Part shown: positions 22,896 through 34,749 of the stretch, in pieces
How positions within the stretch are numbered: position 1 is the stretch's first letter
Layout: each line of letters starts with the position of its first letter
NCBI GenBank assembly: GCA_030704615.1
Contig: CM060732.1
Span: 16,308,001 to 16,368,000 of the forward strand
Origin: Takakia lepidozioides
Taxonomy: Eukaryota > Streptophyta > Takakiopsida > Takakiales > Takakiaceae
Length of the DNA: 60,000 nucleotides
Direction: 5' to 3'
The notes under the pieces: model-generated
Seen by the model: the letters and a program-made list of their open reading frames with translations, nothing else
Database searches by the model: none
Told to the model about the DNA's origin: nothing
Translations under genes and position numbers: made by a program

Positions 22896-23177
22896 CTCCA
22901 AATTTGGAAATGCGGCAAATTAAACAAGTATTATAATAATAATTTTTTATTTGACCTTGCCATTTTTGGAAGTTCCACATCTTGTAATGCAGCGAAGATA
23001 TGTCGTCAGTAACAAGTCCGCTCATGGTTTTTTAGATCCGCTCATGGAAATGATTGACCGTGCAACGAGAAATCCAGTATACCACGGCAAAATGACGTCG
23101 CATACTGGCCTGTATAGAGTATTCCGCGGTTTTACATGCCTTAACATTGGAATGAAGCTGACCCTTCTGCCGCGATT

Positions 23178-23226
23178 GAACCAATAGAGTCTGTACCAAT
23201 AGAGTCTGCACCAATAGAGTCTGCAG
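23178..23226. repeat. 16-bp triplication
   Basis: Three tandem copies of CCAATAGAGTCTG(C/T)A inside the 3' flank of transposon A. Confidence 0.8.
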
Positions 23227-23629
23227 TACTTCACAATTTTGTCATTTTCAGGTATTCGGCGGGAAATATTTGCGACTCAACTTATGCGGTGCCGCATTAG
23301 GGCTCGCACGTGCGAAATTTCTAGGGAGTTTGGTGTTGGCGACGGTCGGCTCCCTTAAGGCTGGGTGCGACTATCTTGCTATGACGAAGGCCGCATCTAC
23401 CAGTACCTACGACGTTACTTGGAAATGCGGCGCCGCATTTCCTTGCCGGGGGTCGAATGAGGAAATCAAAGTTTGGGAGAGTAGAAAAATAGGAACCCTC
23501 CAACAAACAAAAATACAAGCACGTAGAAACATGTGGCCAGACTCAGAGGTACTTGTAGCAGTACAGTTCTACTACAACTGAAACTCCGAAAAGGATGGGC
23601 GTACCATGGTTGGGGACCGCAAGCCAAGC

Positions 23630-26600
23630 TCACTGGTCCCCTGGATCCATATTCAGAAGAGTGTGCACCTCTTGGGGGCTCAACCCTGGTGCATGTATGA
23701 AGTGATGAGTTGTGGAATTACACCGGAGTCTCTTTAGGTACACATAGTACAGATACTTGCAAGGGCAGTATGATGCCCCCTTGTTCGCGATGATCTGGAA
23801 ATCGGTGCAATTGCAGGTGGATAATTCTGAAATGGTGATGGTGTACACCTCATTGCAAACAGCTGAGCCTGCCGTGGCCATCTGATACATACGCCCGAAG
23901 CCTGGTGGGGGCACTTCTGTCGAGCTCTGGATTGTACAGTTCATCCGAAGTGCATTCCCCATCCTTGTCTCGTTCACTTTTGAGGGAGGTCGCCGCCTCT
24001 TCGGTTTCCCCCAACGGTGTGTAGGATGCTTAGAGCTGTCAGGTCCCATTGTTCTTGCTCTCACAGGGTCGGTGGTGGAGGCTGTGGAAGCGGAAATGGT
24101 TGTCTGGGGATGTCAGTGCGCTGCACCATCCGAAATCCTGCGGCGGTAAGGGCGTCGGCCTCAGCCTGACTCAGATCGCAGCCTGGCTCCATCGGCCACA
24201 CCGGGGGAGCCTCTGGCATTGTTTGTATGCCGTACTTGGGCTTTCCATACACGCAAGTCATAATGTCGTGCCTGCAGAACCAGAACTGGGTGGTTGTTGC
24301 AAACTTTGCATGGACAAATCTTCCTGTAAAAGTAGAAGCAGGGACAGCCCCATCTGGATTCCTCCTTATCATCTCTAAACAACGTTGCCGTGTATACACT
24401 CGAATTGCGGAACACCTGCCTCGAAACGACGGCTTTGTGCGAGCAATTTTCCACTGTGACACAGACACAGTCGTCTCCACAATGGCTTGGCCATACTGCA
24501 TAACAGCGGGCGGAATCTGGGGCAAGCGAGCGGTGGGGATTTTTCGCATGGAATCCCCGTTTGAAGGCGATGGCGATCTGGAATTTCTTGGGCTTCCACT
24601 GCTGGAAAACACATTGTGCGGCAACATGACGGGATCTCGAGGTGCTGTCCGAATGTTCCTGTCGGATCTCCAGGAATTCTCTTCGCACCCAGGTTCCTCT
24701 TCAATCCTCCGCCTCACAGGGCGAGTACGGACGTCCTCCTCTAGGTGTTCACCTCTGCGGTGCAGAGGCGTCCCTTTAATCTTCTCTCGCAATGTTGTCG
24801 CCCATTTCAGTGGATTCTTCGACCTCGAAGCTGTTCGTACCAACAATTCCTCCCTGTCCGGCCCAAAGCCCCATTGTTTCCCGCTCAGGAACTTGTAGTA
24901 CGTGGCTTGTTGCATGATTGCTCAGTCGATGTCCTCCGTTGTGGCCGTCACTACGTCCACCAGATGTGCGGCAGAAGACGCTTGCCAAGAGGAGTGGACT
25001 GATTCTGCCATATTCGTGTTCGGCATGTCCGTGTCGGAATCCAAGCACCGCTCCTACAAGGACACAAACAATGGTGAGGGACCAATGGAAAGGTCCGTAA
25101 TATAAAGACAATTGCACAAAAATGACAGCATCATACCTCTCGCATGTACTGTCCGAACTGTCGATACCGGAAATGCCACCACCCCAACCAGCTGTGCAAG
25201 ACTCCCAGATTGGTTGTCTCCACTGCACTTGGTTGTCTCCACTGCACTTGACGTGTTTCACCAAGCCTCGATGATAGCAAACTTAACCTCCGCGTCATCA
25301 AATGTGGGTGCATCCTTCCACGCCGTACAAAGGACACGGTGTTCAGCCTGGAATGAGCTAGCAATAAATTTGGTAGTGTAGTGAGATAGACTCTACATCC
25401 AATGGAATCCACAGGATCTCTCTTTCCCCTCCATTGGAACATTGGGAACCTCACCGTACACACGCCGCACCGCTGCCCAGTTGGCCTGAGCGTTGTCTAC
25501 CATGAATCCCCTGAAATTGGGCTCTGGTAATCCCGCCCTTGCCATCTGCACGTTTATGCCCTCCCACAAATGCATCTCCGACTGTGTGTCCTCCCCTTTC
25601 ATCTCGCAGATTGCAATCGTCATGAGCTACTTGGAGTGATAGTCATAAACATGCGCACCCATAGTCACCCACTGATGGTTTGTAATTCGCTTGATGTGAT
25701 CAAACATCACCCAAGCATTCGACAAGTTTCCAGTTGTCATGCGAGTGACCAAGTCGACTCCACTCCTAGGCCCACATGTCGACATTTTAAAAATGTAACA
25801 ACGATCGGATTCGCTGCCTTGCCCTGGAAACCTGCTACCTTGGATGTAGTCATATCCAGTCATTCGTTTCACCTCCAGGATTGAGTGCATGTCCGACCCC
25901 CGGCCGAACTCCTGCTTGCAAGATACGATGTGATTCCGCACATTCGGACTACAAACGTGCGAGACGGACTCCAACAGGTCAAGCATCTCCTCTTTGTTCA
26001 AGGGCACTCGGTCTGAACCATCTTCAGACATGATTTTGCCAAGAGCAATCTTGTGGGCTGCCTTCAGCTGAATCTGCTTTGGTCTGGCTCCGGGGCTCAA
26101 TTTCACCTCCTCTTTTATGATGTTGTGTGCTTCCTGCACAGCCTCACGCATGTTGTCTCTCGCCAAGGGGTGGCAGTGGACCCCAACGTGTATGCAAGCT
26201 CTAGTCAAGTCCGGGAGCAAATGGATTACGTAATATTGCTTGGCTTTGCACATGGACATGCACGTCGGTGGTTCTTTGCAATGTGTGCACTTGAAAGTAC
26301 CCGCAGGAGCTTGGCTAGAGACAATGAATGGATGATGGGTTGTGCCAGTCCAATCCGTCTCGTTTCTCCGCCCTCATTTGGAGAGAAAGTGGAAGCAGGC
26401 GGGATTGAGGCACCTCAGCTTCCCCGCACAGAGGACGTATCGTACACGAACACCATCAGCAATTTTTGTGCTACTGGTCTTCGTCACACACCAGGGGTGT
26501 CCGTCATGCTTTCGATCCATGTCTGTTAAACCTAAGGTTTTGATTGAGGAAGTAACAGGTGGAAACTTGAAGATGACATTGTCATCGACTTCGGGAGGCA

Positions 26601-26772
26601 GATACGTTACCTTCCTGACTAGAAATTTGGCATAGTCGAGAGCAGCCAGCTCGGAGCGAGAACCATCGGGTGATGTTGCCGTAGGAGCTGCACAATGGAC
26701 CGGGTTGGAGTTATGCTCGAGGGTACATGCGTAGCACCTATAGAGACGTCCATGTCGGATTTGAACGACCAT
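23630..26772 (-). pseudogene. MULE-like transposase of transposon A
   Basis: Read in pieces from 26772 downward. An N-terminal region has LTDMDRKHDGHPWCVTKT and a Cys-rich CAGKLRCLNPACFHF. A zinc-rich region follows with CIHVGVHCHPLA (about 26200). The catalytic-like core has VMFDHIKRITNHQW (about 25690), a second acidic site FMVDNAQANW (about 25495) and CGFHW (about 25400), broken by TAG at 25627 and 25393. A linker ORF (24915-24061) leads to the C-terminal SWIM-type zinc finger (23630-24064), CNC...CPCKY, in which the final His is Tyr. Stops at the start of the linker and the His loss suggest it is dead. The exon structure was not resolved. Confidence 0.75.
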
Positions 26773-26915
26773 GTGGAGGACATGGGGACCTCAATGCACT
26801 CATCTTCCTCGTCGGAAATGTCGAATACGTCCACACAAGAAGCTATGGAGGGTCTTGATGGTCCAAGTCGGGAATGATTATCGTTGCATACCTCTCTGTT
26901 GGCAGTGGCCGCCTG

Positions 26916-27455
26916 TCAGTTTCCGGACTCCTTTGTGGATGGTGTGGGCAGCGACTGATTCGGAAAGGGAATGGGCATTCCCACAGCTCGGTACAGGATG
27001 GTGACTGATGGGGGTACGTGCCATTCGATTTCGCAACCTCCGTCATTACCTAGCACGACAATGGTCTCGTCAACCTGTCCAGGAACATCCTTCCTTTCTT
27101 CTTCCAAATAAACTGTGCCCGGTTTGAGCTTGAATTTGGAACAAAGGTAAGTTTCACTCACTCTGCAAAGTCCTCCCTCGTTTGGGATCCAGGCTCTCCC
27201 AAGTTGCGGAGGACAACAAACTATAGCGTAGGAATTCGGAGCCATCGAAGACCGCACGAAGTTGGCAAGTGCGAGGTTCAGTATAGCGACAGACCAAGGC
27301 TCACAGGCACCACGTAAGTGGATCTGCGGAGTCCATCGACAATTCGCACATTGAAGTGAAAAGTATTGTTTCAAGCTATATGCATGAAGGTGGGAGGTGT
27401 GATTCCATAGCCAGTAAGTATGGCAATGATGGCCGATTCGACGACGAAATAACAT
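26916..27455 (-). CDS. N-terminal ORF of transposon A
   Basis: This ORF is homologous to the transposon B ORF at 50124-50642: both have LKPG(T/S)V(Y/F)LEEERKD followed by a V(D/V)E(T/S)IVVL strand and a W(H/R)VPPS...YRAVG motif. The shared part begins at about residue 71 with MAPNSYAIVCCPP. It ends before the palindrome array. The function is unknown; I infer it is the first exon of the transposase or a separate element protein. Confidence 0.55.
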   Translation of the reverse strand: MLFRRRIGHHCHTYWLWNHTSHLHAYSLKQYFSLQCANCRWTPQIHLRGACEPWSVAILNLALANFVRSSMAPNSYAIVCCPPQLGRAWIPNEGGLCRVSETYLCSKFKLKPGTVYLEEERKDVPGQVDETIVVLGNDGGCEIEWHVPPSVTILYRAVGMPIPFPNQSLPTPSTKESGN

Positions 27456-27633
27456 CTCCTGACAGTTTCTCCTGAGGGTGAATCCAGCAGCATTCTCGGT
27501 GCAGACATGAACGTTCGCACTAACAAGTGTCAGGACTGTTAGTTAAAACGGTTAGACAACCAAGTTGTGCTCATTAATACAGGCCGCGATTATGTTGTTT
27601 CGGAACAATGCAACCCATTGAGGTTCCGCATGC

Positions 27634-28395
27634 AGAAATGAGGTTCCGCATTTCCGTCCGGAGTGATACATTTGATTGCTGTTGGACGGAAATACGGCGC
27701 CGCATTTCCGTTTTACATCTTAGTCATGCACCAGTGCGACGGAAATGCGACACCGAATTTCCGTCCGGGGGAAACCTTTATACTCTCCAGAACGGAAATG
27801 CGGTGCCGTATTTCCATCCAACAAGCACGGTATGTGAAGGTGGAACAAAAATGCAATACCTCATTTCCGTTCTGATTGAGAATCATGAACCACGGGAACT
27901 GAAATGCGACACCGTATTTCCATCCGAGTCGCACCTTCCGACATACCAGAACGGAAATGCGACGCCGCATTTCCGTTTTGTATCTGAGGCATGGAACTGA
28001 GGGGTAGAAATGCTGCACCACATTTCCGTCCGTTTGAGACCTTCATACTCTCCAGATCGGAAATGCGGTACCGCATTTCCGTTCTAACTGAAAATCGTGA
28101 ATCATCAGAACTGAAATGCGACACCGCATTTCCATCCGAATCGCACCTTCCGACATTCCAAAACGAAAATGCGACGCCGCATTTCCGTTTTGTATCTGAG
28201 GCATGAAGCTGAGGGATGAAAATGCTGCACCGCATTTCCGTCCGTTTGAGACCTTCATACTCTCCAGAATGGAAATGGAGCACCGAGTTTCCGTCCGGGG
28301 GAAACCATTATACTCTCCAGAACGGAAATGCGGTGCCGCATTTCCATCCAACAAGCACGGTATGTAAAGGTGGAACAGAAATGCAATACCTGTTT
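27634..28395. repeat. Palindrome array of transposon A (15 copies, 53-bp period)
   Basis: Fifteen copies of a near-perfect palindrome with core AATGCGGCGCCGCATT start at 27634, 27688 and then every 53 bp up to 28377. Between them are about 30-bp spacers that are not random: six spacer types can be named S1-S6, and they occur in the order S1 S2 S3 S4 S5 S6 S3 S4 S5 S6 S1 S2. Spacers in the same class differ by only a few bases. Confidence 0.85.
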
Positions 28396-28950
28396 CTTCA
28401 TTGTGCTCCCCATTAACTCCCACAGAAAAGAGTATGCATTTTATCCAAAGCAAAGAGCTTGGCCGAGATCTTTATATGCTATTTGAGGACCCTATGACCA
28501 GGTTGCCGACGCTGTGCCTGCATTTTAAAATACACAAATTGCCACATTAACTGATTCACGTTAAAGAGACAGGGGTGGTTGACAGCAGTGTCTGCCTTCT
28601 TATGGATATCATCGTATCCCCCCTTTCATGTATAGTTGTGTGTGTCCTTTCTATCTTGCAATAGTATCTTTGTATCTCATCCATCAGAGACCACCTATGC
28701 TTGTCCCAAAATTTGGACAACCCGTATAGGAATTTAACACAGCTAGAAAACACACATGTAAATTTGGGCCTACTGTGGTCAGATAAGGGAAGGGCGGGGG
28801 GTGGGGACCAGCTGCACTCTGGTGGCATGCAATGAGTCAGTGAGGTTAGATAGTTAGATAGCCAACGGTAGTCAAAGCCATCGGTGCATAGCACACCCTT
28901 ACGGCCATTGGAAATAATTTATCCGTCATTACACCCCCAAACCGCCAGGA
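28396..28950. other. No supportable gene
   Basis: Between the transposon A array and the last recognised PQ-loop exon. The PQ-loop gene's terminal exon may lie here, but I could not recognise it. Confidence 0.4.
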
Positions 28951-28954
28951 CGCA

Positions 28955-31900
28955 ATCCTCATAGGGCAAATTTGGCTGAAGTCTCGGCCATTGAGTGCTC
29001 TGCACCATAATACTGCCCAAGTAAGTGGAGTTGCCAGTGATTGCAAAAGCAAACATGGAGAGAGAGAGTCCTTCAGCGGAACCCCGTGTTAGGCTCAGCA
29101 AAATTTGTGGAAGGTCCCCAGTCAGGTAGATGAAGGTCATTAGCCAGCCAAGAAGGCGACCCACCATTGGTGACTTTTCATGGTCCTTGTATCTTGCGGA
29201 AATGCTTGCCTGATGCACACACCAGATGGGTGTATGAATTGGAATCAATGCATGACTCCCACATGGGTCGACATCACATATCAAGTACGCCAGGGAGCAC
29301 ATTTTTTTTCATCTTCTCAGAAGAAGACAATTGCAATGAGAAACAAATTGGAGACTTAACTGACCTGAAGAGCCCGCCGTCCGCCAGAGACCACCAAGGC
29401 TTCACGAGTGTGAGCAACATTATTCTGCCCGGAACCAGTGAGAAGAGTAACCCCTAGCCTGAAGCCTCCTACCACCATCATTGACATTGTGAGCTGGCAC
29501 CATCCAAAAACAGAATGGCTGCTGGCTGTTAGAACTCTAAATATCAAATTTCCAAACACTGAACAACTGGAGGCTGGAGGGAGTCTGAAAATGGAGGATG
29601 TAAAGTTACCATGTACAAAATACATGTAGGCTAGAGAAAGAGGGTCGGGAGAGGATATGATGGGTGAAGTTGTCGTAATATCACCAGATAGTCACGCATT
29701 GAATATGCTTGGTTTTGAAAGAAGAATCACATACCCCATGTAAGAGGGGAGATGGGGATGTCCCATATGTGCCACATGAGTTTGACAATATTAGGCGCCG
29801 CAAACTACCGGAGAAAGACCCTAATGACCTGTCAATCCCGTGCATCCCCAGAATGCACCTTTCATAGTTATCCTTAGACACTGCCAAACACTTGCAACAT
29901 AAAGTAAGGGTAACATCAACACGCAAGGAGTGCCTTTCACATTGGCAACTATTTTTCTTCCTTCACTCTCCTTGGCTGCAGAAGTGTTACTGGCAGTGAG
30001 TCTATATTAGGCTGTGCAGCAAACACTCAACTCATTGTATTTCTTGTTTCTTGCTTTCTCTTGTTCCATAAGCTCTTTGAGCTTTCTACGGACATTGTAA
30101 AGTACCATTTCATTTCTTTTCTTCTCTGTAGTGTGCTGTTCTATTCAGCCTCTTCGCCTCTCTCGTCCCGTGGACGTAATAAATTTCTTTGCTGCTTCTC
30201 TCAGAAAGTACATACTTGGCTCATGAGATCAGCGCTAACGTACGGTGATGATGGTAACAAAGGAGCAGTGGGTGGGATTGGGAGTGGAGGCCGCCCCTTC
30301 CTTTTGCTTTGCACTCCTGGTATTTGCATGCCGTCTGCCAATGTAGGGTCTGATGGAAACAAGCCCTCCAGAGGACTGCTCCATGTTGGATTACTTGCAT
30401 TGTGAGCCATAGAACCCTGTTGCATAGGAATTCTCTTTAGAAAAGGGCACTTCTTACATCAATACATAGAACCTCAATCACCATTCTGTTTTCCCCTATT
30501 CACTCTCTCCCTCCAAGCGTGTCTCATCCTGTGGATGCTATCATCAAGGAGCCACAGATTTGTTGACACATACATCTGCATCTAATGTACGGAAGTGAAT
30601 TTGTATGGAGAAGTGAGGAAGGAATGAAATTTTAGACACTTACTGAGGTGAGTGCGGGGAGCGGAGAAGGTGATTTAGTCCTCTGGACACTCCAGTTGTA
30701 CCAGAAGTGCTGCCACACTAGAAGCAGCGTTGTCGCCGTATAAAGCTGTGAGCCATTGCCAAAATGACTCAGAATGACAACCAAAGGCCACTCGGTGTAA
30801 AAGGAAGGAGGAAAAAAATCAGTCAGTTCACGTAAACTTATGTGTCTCAAAGTTTCTTTCTTTCATTAAGAAATGCTCGGAGCTCAAGACACATCACCAT
30901 CACAAAATTCTACGTGTGGAATGGGCATGCATACCACTTCAAACCAATGCCATCTACAAGCCCTTCCTCTGAAAATGTTGGAGACCCAGGCCCTCACAAC
31001 ATCTATCAGGCTCAAAACCACTGGTTTCAAGACCTCCTGGTATGCTCGGGTCTCCAACTTTTTAGATCACAATGGACCCTCCATTGCTTCCCTACTGCCC
31101 CAAAGTACAGAGGGAGTGGAAATTGCATCCAAACAGGACCACAGTAGATGCATCAGACGAGAACTTATGGCACTTCACGTCAGGCGGACATCGAAACCAG
31201 CCAACCTTACAACAGAAGATCTATCTGGAGACATTGTTGGTCCCCCGTAAAGATAGAATCTTGCGACCCAAATTACCTGTCTGCAGCTCTATCTCCCTCT
31301 CTTCTAAGGGCATTGGGGAGGTTCAGTGTGGGCTCCCACAGTCTGCAGATAGAGACAGGTGGGTGAGACAACCTGCAACGTGAGGACCCGCTTGCGCTGG
31401 GAACAACAGGGGAATCAAAAGTGCAGAACATTTCTTCTTTCACTGCCTTTCTACTATGAGATCCGTGGGAGATTTCAATTGTCTATTCTGTGATACCCAA
31501 TCTCTAATGGAGGTCTTCCATTACGAGGATCAGAAATGCTTGGCAGCTTAACTGCATGGTGGTGCAGGTGTGTTGACTCTTAGACAAACCAATGGATACC
31601 CTCTTTGAGCTTTCTGCGGACGTTATAAAGTACAATTTCATTTCATTTAATTCCTTTCTTTCAGTCCAAAGTGTGACGGGCCTTGCAATGACAGCCACAT
31701 GTCTTGCATCTGTACCAGTCAGAGAGGTGCCTTATGCCCTTTCTCACAACACGTAACTTTCCAGTATAACCACCTGTGATGCTTAAGGTAGTGACTTGAT
31801 TAGCAGCGCTGGAATATACATTATGCTTTCTAGTTTGAGACAAGCCAGACTTCAATTTACGCAAAACATGACCGTGTGCTTGCTCTTGACAGTGTGCGAA

Positions 31901-33453
31901 TCTAGAACACTGGCCGCCAATGGCAGATTAACATTCAACAGGGAATCAGTCTCGAAAGGTAAATAATACCTTCACAAAGACTAGTCAATAAGTACACATA
32001 CATCCCTCATCACGAAACTCGGAACTTTAATTTATAGCTCAAAACAATGGTCAAGAGGAGGGTACGTACCACAGCTGTAAAGAATTGTGTTGGTAGCTGT
32101 TGATTTAGGTATCCCATGAGGACCGCAAGAGGTTTCCAAATTGCACATAAGAGCACCCCAACAGACGGAGTTAGGCCCCCATCAAACTTGCAAAAGAACC
32201 CAAGCTCTGTTTGCAGCAAGGATTTCTCAATCTAGCCAAATAATATATGTCCAAGCATGACCTCTTGCAATGATCGTCTCGTGGATCTTAATGGCACAGC
32301 CATTAACTCAATCCATGGTAGTGTACCCATTCCTCTATCCCCTCTTCAAACTGGAGAGGGGTCTATCACAAGAGGCTGCATCAAGCAGGGTAAAAAAGCA
32401 GAATATACTAAATACATTTTCTCACTGTAGTGTCTTCCTCTCAATTAACCAAGCCAACGATGCGCGGCATACCGTCACAGGATTGAGCCAACAGCCCACC
32501 AGATTGCAGATATCCCTGCCACCAACCACTGTGGTCAGAGAGAGAGCATGTCTGCCCCCCTTAGAGCTGAAGTCATTTACCAACATCTACAAGAGATGCC
32601 ATGAATTCATTTTGCATCCCTCTCTCCCTCTCTCTTTCATGGCTCCGGAAAGTCTTGTGTACTTTGTATGGGGTTCTTTACTTGCTCTTGGTTTGTCTAA
32701 CCCTCACCCATGGGCCCCCTTGTGGCCCTATGACGTTATAAAGTTTCTTTCTTTCTCTTCTCTCCTTCTTGGTTCTTTCTTCCTCTTGTCCATAAGCTCT
32801 TTGAGATTTCTGAGGATGTTATGAAGTACCATTTCATTTCTTTTCATTTCTTTTCTTTTCTTTCTTCCTACTAATCCCATGTGTCCACGCCCCCATGAAG
32901 GTTATTAAAACTAGCTGTCTCTGTCTGTCTCTCTCTTTCTCAATACTATGTTGTAAAAAAAACTGGGGTTCAGAGACATAGGTATTTCAGTCACCAGTGA
33001 GGCAAACAGGCGGTAATGGCTATATAACCAGAGGAAGCTTGCCAACAGCTTTTGTGGATCTGCAGGGCATTGCAATTGAAAAACTCATACTGCTTCCGAC
33101 AGTAGTTTTAGATTTGACACCATATTTTCGCATTTGGAGCCTCGCTTGGATTCTTTTGAAGCTCTACCCCATCCAATCCCCAAATCCTGGTTTCATCCCT
33201 CCCATCGACCCTTGGGCCCCAGATGGAAGTTAATAAAGTTATATCTCTTGGAGAGCAATCTAAGGAGCCCAATTTCATACTATGCAAGACACCACAATCA
33301 AGTATGAGGTTGTCAAAGGGTACCCAGTGATCCAAAGAAGAATCAAGGCCAGCGAGACACTCTCGGAGCTGCCAGCGCGCCAGTTCTCCACAATCTGAGG
33401 AATCTCTGAGAAACCCCAACACACGATGCTCACAATGCCCAGTAGAAGGGAGA
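28955..33453 (-). CDS. PQ-loop vacuolar amino-acid transporter-like gene, partial exon set
   Basis: Minus-strand pieces match the plant PQLC2/Ypq1-like PQ-loop family, seven-helix transporters known for exporting cationic amino acids from lysosomes or vacuoles. The exon at 33453-33324 (acceptor TTTGCAG, donor GG|GTACCC) carries PQ loop 1, CWGFSEIPQIVENWRAGSSE. The exon at about 32190-32070 (donor GTG|GTACGT) carries LPTQFFTAV, typical of helix 3. About 31870-31740 and 30409-30206 (acceptor CAACAG, donor CAA|GTATGT) look like the variable Ser/Pro-rich loop. The exon at about 29200-28955 carries PQ loop 2, TGDLPQILLSLTRGSAEGL, ending LQPNLP. The first exon and the last helix were not found, so it could be decayed. 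Confidence 0.65.
30046..30130 (+). repeat. LINE/SINE-type 3' tail, copy 1
   Basis: CATAAGCTCTTTGAGCTTTC followed by TACGGACATTGTAAAGTACC and a CATTTCATTTCTTTTC tail. Related tails occur at about 31596-31665, 32778-32870, 32735-32760 and, more weakly, 33205-33236. They sit in introns of the PQ-loop gene and suggest repeated insertion of one retroposon family. Confidence 0.6.
30880..31500 (+). mobile_element. LINE fragment with zf-RVT-like end
   Basis: Broken frames end in a block reading CRTF/AEHFFFHCLSTM (about 31415-31450), which resembles the Cys/His end of plant LINE ORF2. The first 3' tail copy after it lies at about 31596. It is short and decayed, inside a PQ-loop intron. Confidence 0.45.
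32270..32760 (+). mobile_element. Retroposon debris with 3' tail
   Basis: A 184-codon open frame without recognisable domains runs into CCCATGGGCCCCCTTGTGGC and GACGTTATAAAG, a LINE-like 3' end, with a second tail copy immediately after (32778-32870). Probably truncated LINEs or SINEs inserted one after the other. Confidence 0.35.
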
Positions 33454-33459
33454 CTGCAA

Positions 33460-34749
33460 AGTAGTGCATATGCAATCACCCAGATAGACCATCGCCCATT
33501 CTAAACACCCTCTGTCTACCTCGCAAGCTCCATGCCTACCCATTATCTCGTTCCTCTTGAGCTCTTCTGGCATAAAATTCGCTCTGCCTGTGTTGCTTTC
33601 CCACTATCTGCTACGCTGTCCATCAGTGTCGATTTCATGAGTGACTAGCTCCATTTCGTTGGCACTCTATCATCACCAGCCCGGAATTTTTCCGTCTAAC
33701 CCAAGAATTTGGAGAAATTCCTTCCACTCTAGAGGTGAAACATTACTCCTGGATACAACATGTGGGCAAGTTTGTCCGAATGTTTCTCTAGCTCCCTGGA
33801 CCCTTCTCTCTTCCCCCCTGACACGTCAATTGAGCACAATCCAAGCTTTAAAATAACAGTAAGAGCAAGACTGCTGAACTCTCTGAATCAGAGAGGGAAC
33901 TTAGGGTCCAACACGAGGCTATGCAATTTCAAGCCCTGGACTGGAGTTACGGGGGTACCACCAGCTGGCCAAACCTCGCTCATTCTCATTCTTCGCGTCC
34001 AGACATATGCAACTTCAATGGATCTGAAATCGAAATCATGCAGTTAAGATTGAGAGCTGCTAGGTACAAGCTGCCAGCCAAATCCTTCACCTTCTCGTCT
34101 GTCAGAGTACACCACTTGTTACTCAACTGGTTTGGGGAGCTGTCACAGTCCGTTTTAGGTCTTATGGAGTTCTGATCTGTTGGGCCCCACATGCTTCCCG
34201 ACGATAGCCGAAAGTGCCCGGGTCACCACCAGACTGGAGGAGGAGACACGCCCTTGGCTCTAGCATCGACCGTCGCAGATCTGTTTTTGCAGTGTCATTT
34301 TTGTTGTTGGGCGCTTGCCATTGTGATATATTGTGGGGGCCGAAAGGGCTCAATTTCAAGTGTATGGTATAGGGTTGCCGGAGACTCAAAAGTTCAATTT
34401 GATTCTCGAGTGATTGGAGGAAGGGGAGGGTGGCCCGGGGGTGGAAGAGACGGACCTGATTTCAAAGAGGGAGGGAGAAAGAAAAAGAGAGAGGAGGGGG
34501 TTTCGGTTTGGAAAGGAGAAATTCTGTGGGGGCGAAGGAGGAGTGTGGTATGTGAGTTTGTGACTGCAATAAGCAAGACACATATCCCTGAAAGAGAGAG
34601 GGAGAGACATACAACCTCAAGCTCCTTAGTCTCTGCCTTTTTGTGCACTCGATGGCTAAATAGCGCTGCTGCCTTTAGTTTCATCAACCTGCATTCAAGG
34701 AAGCTAGTGGCAACACTCGTTCTGTTCTTGTATATATCAGGAATCAGCC
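33460..34749. other. Region between divergent PQ-loop and DUF3054 genes
   Basis: This would hold the upstream exon(s) of the minus-strand PQ-loop gene and the promoter and 5' UTR of the plus-strand DUF3054 gene. A purine-rich tract with GAGAGAGGGAGAGA words lies at about 34460-34610 and may be a promoter-proximal GA repeat. No coding exon could be assigned. Confidence 0.4.

Larger units (their letters stand above)
22771..28395 (-). mobile_element. MULE-like transposon A with palindrome-array ends
   Basis: A minus-strand DNA transposon whose transposase is paralogous to that of transposon B (47.3-54.4 kb). Its 5' side (high coordinates) is a 15-copy, 53-bp-period palindrome array. Its 3' side holds isolated GGCGCC/GGTGCC palindromes (23282, 23427), CCGCTCATG words in both orientations, and a terminal CTCATGAAATAGTAAACCT (minus strand, 22780-22797) that B also has in nearly the same form. 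Exact ends and target duplication are not resolved. Confidence 0.65.

Noticed and set aside
27634-28395. CRISPR-like array: short palindromic repeats with regular spacing
   Set aside because: The context is eukaryotic, spacers recur in blocks instead of being unique, and there are no cas genes. It belongs to the end of a DNA transposon.
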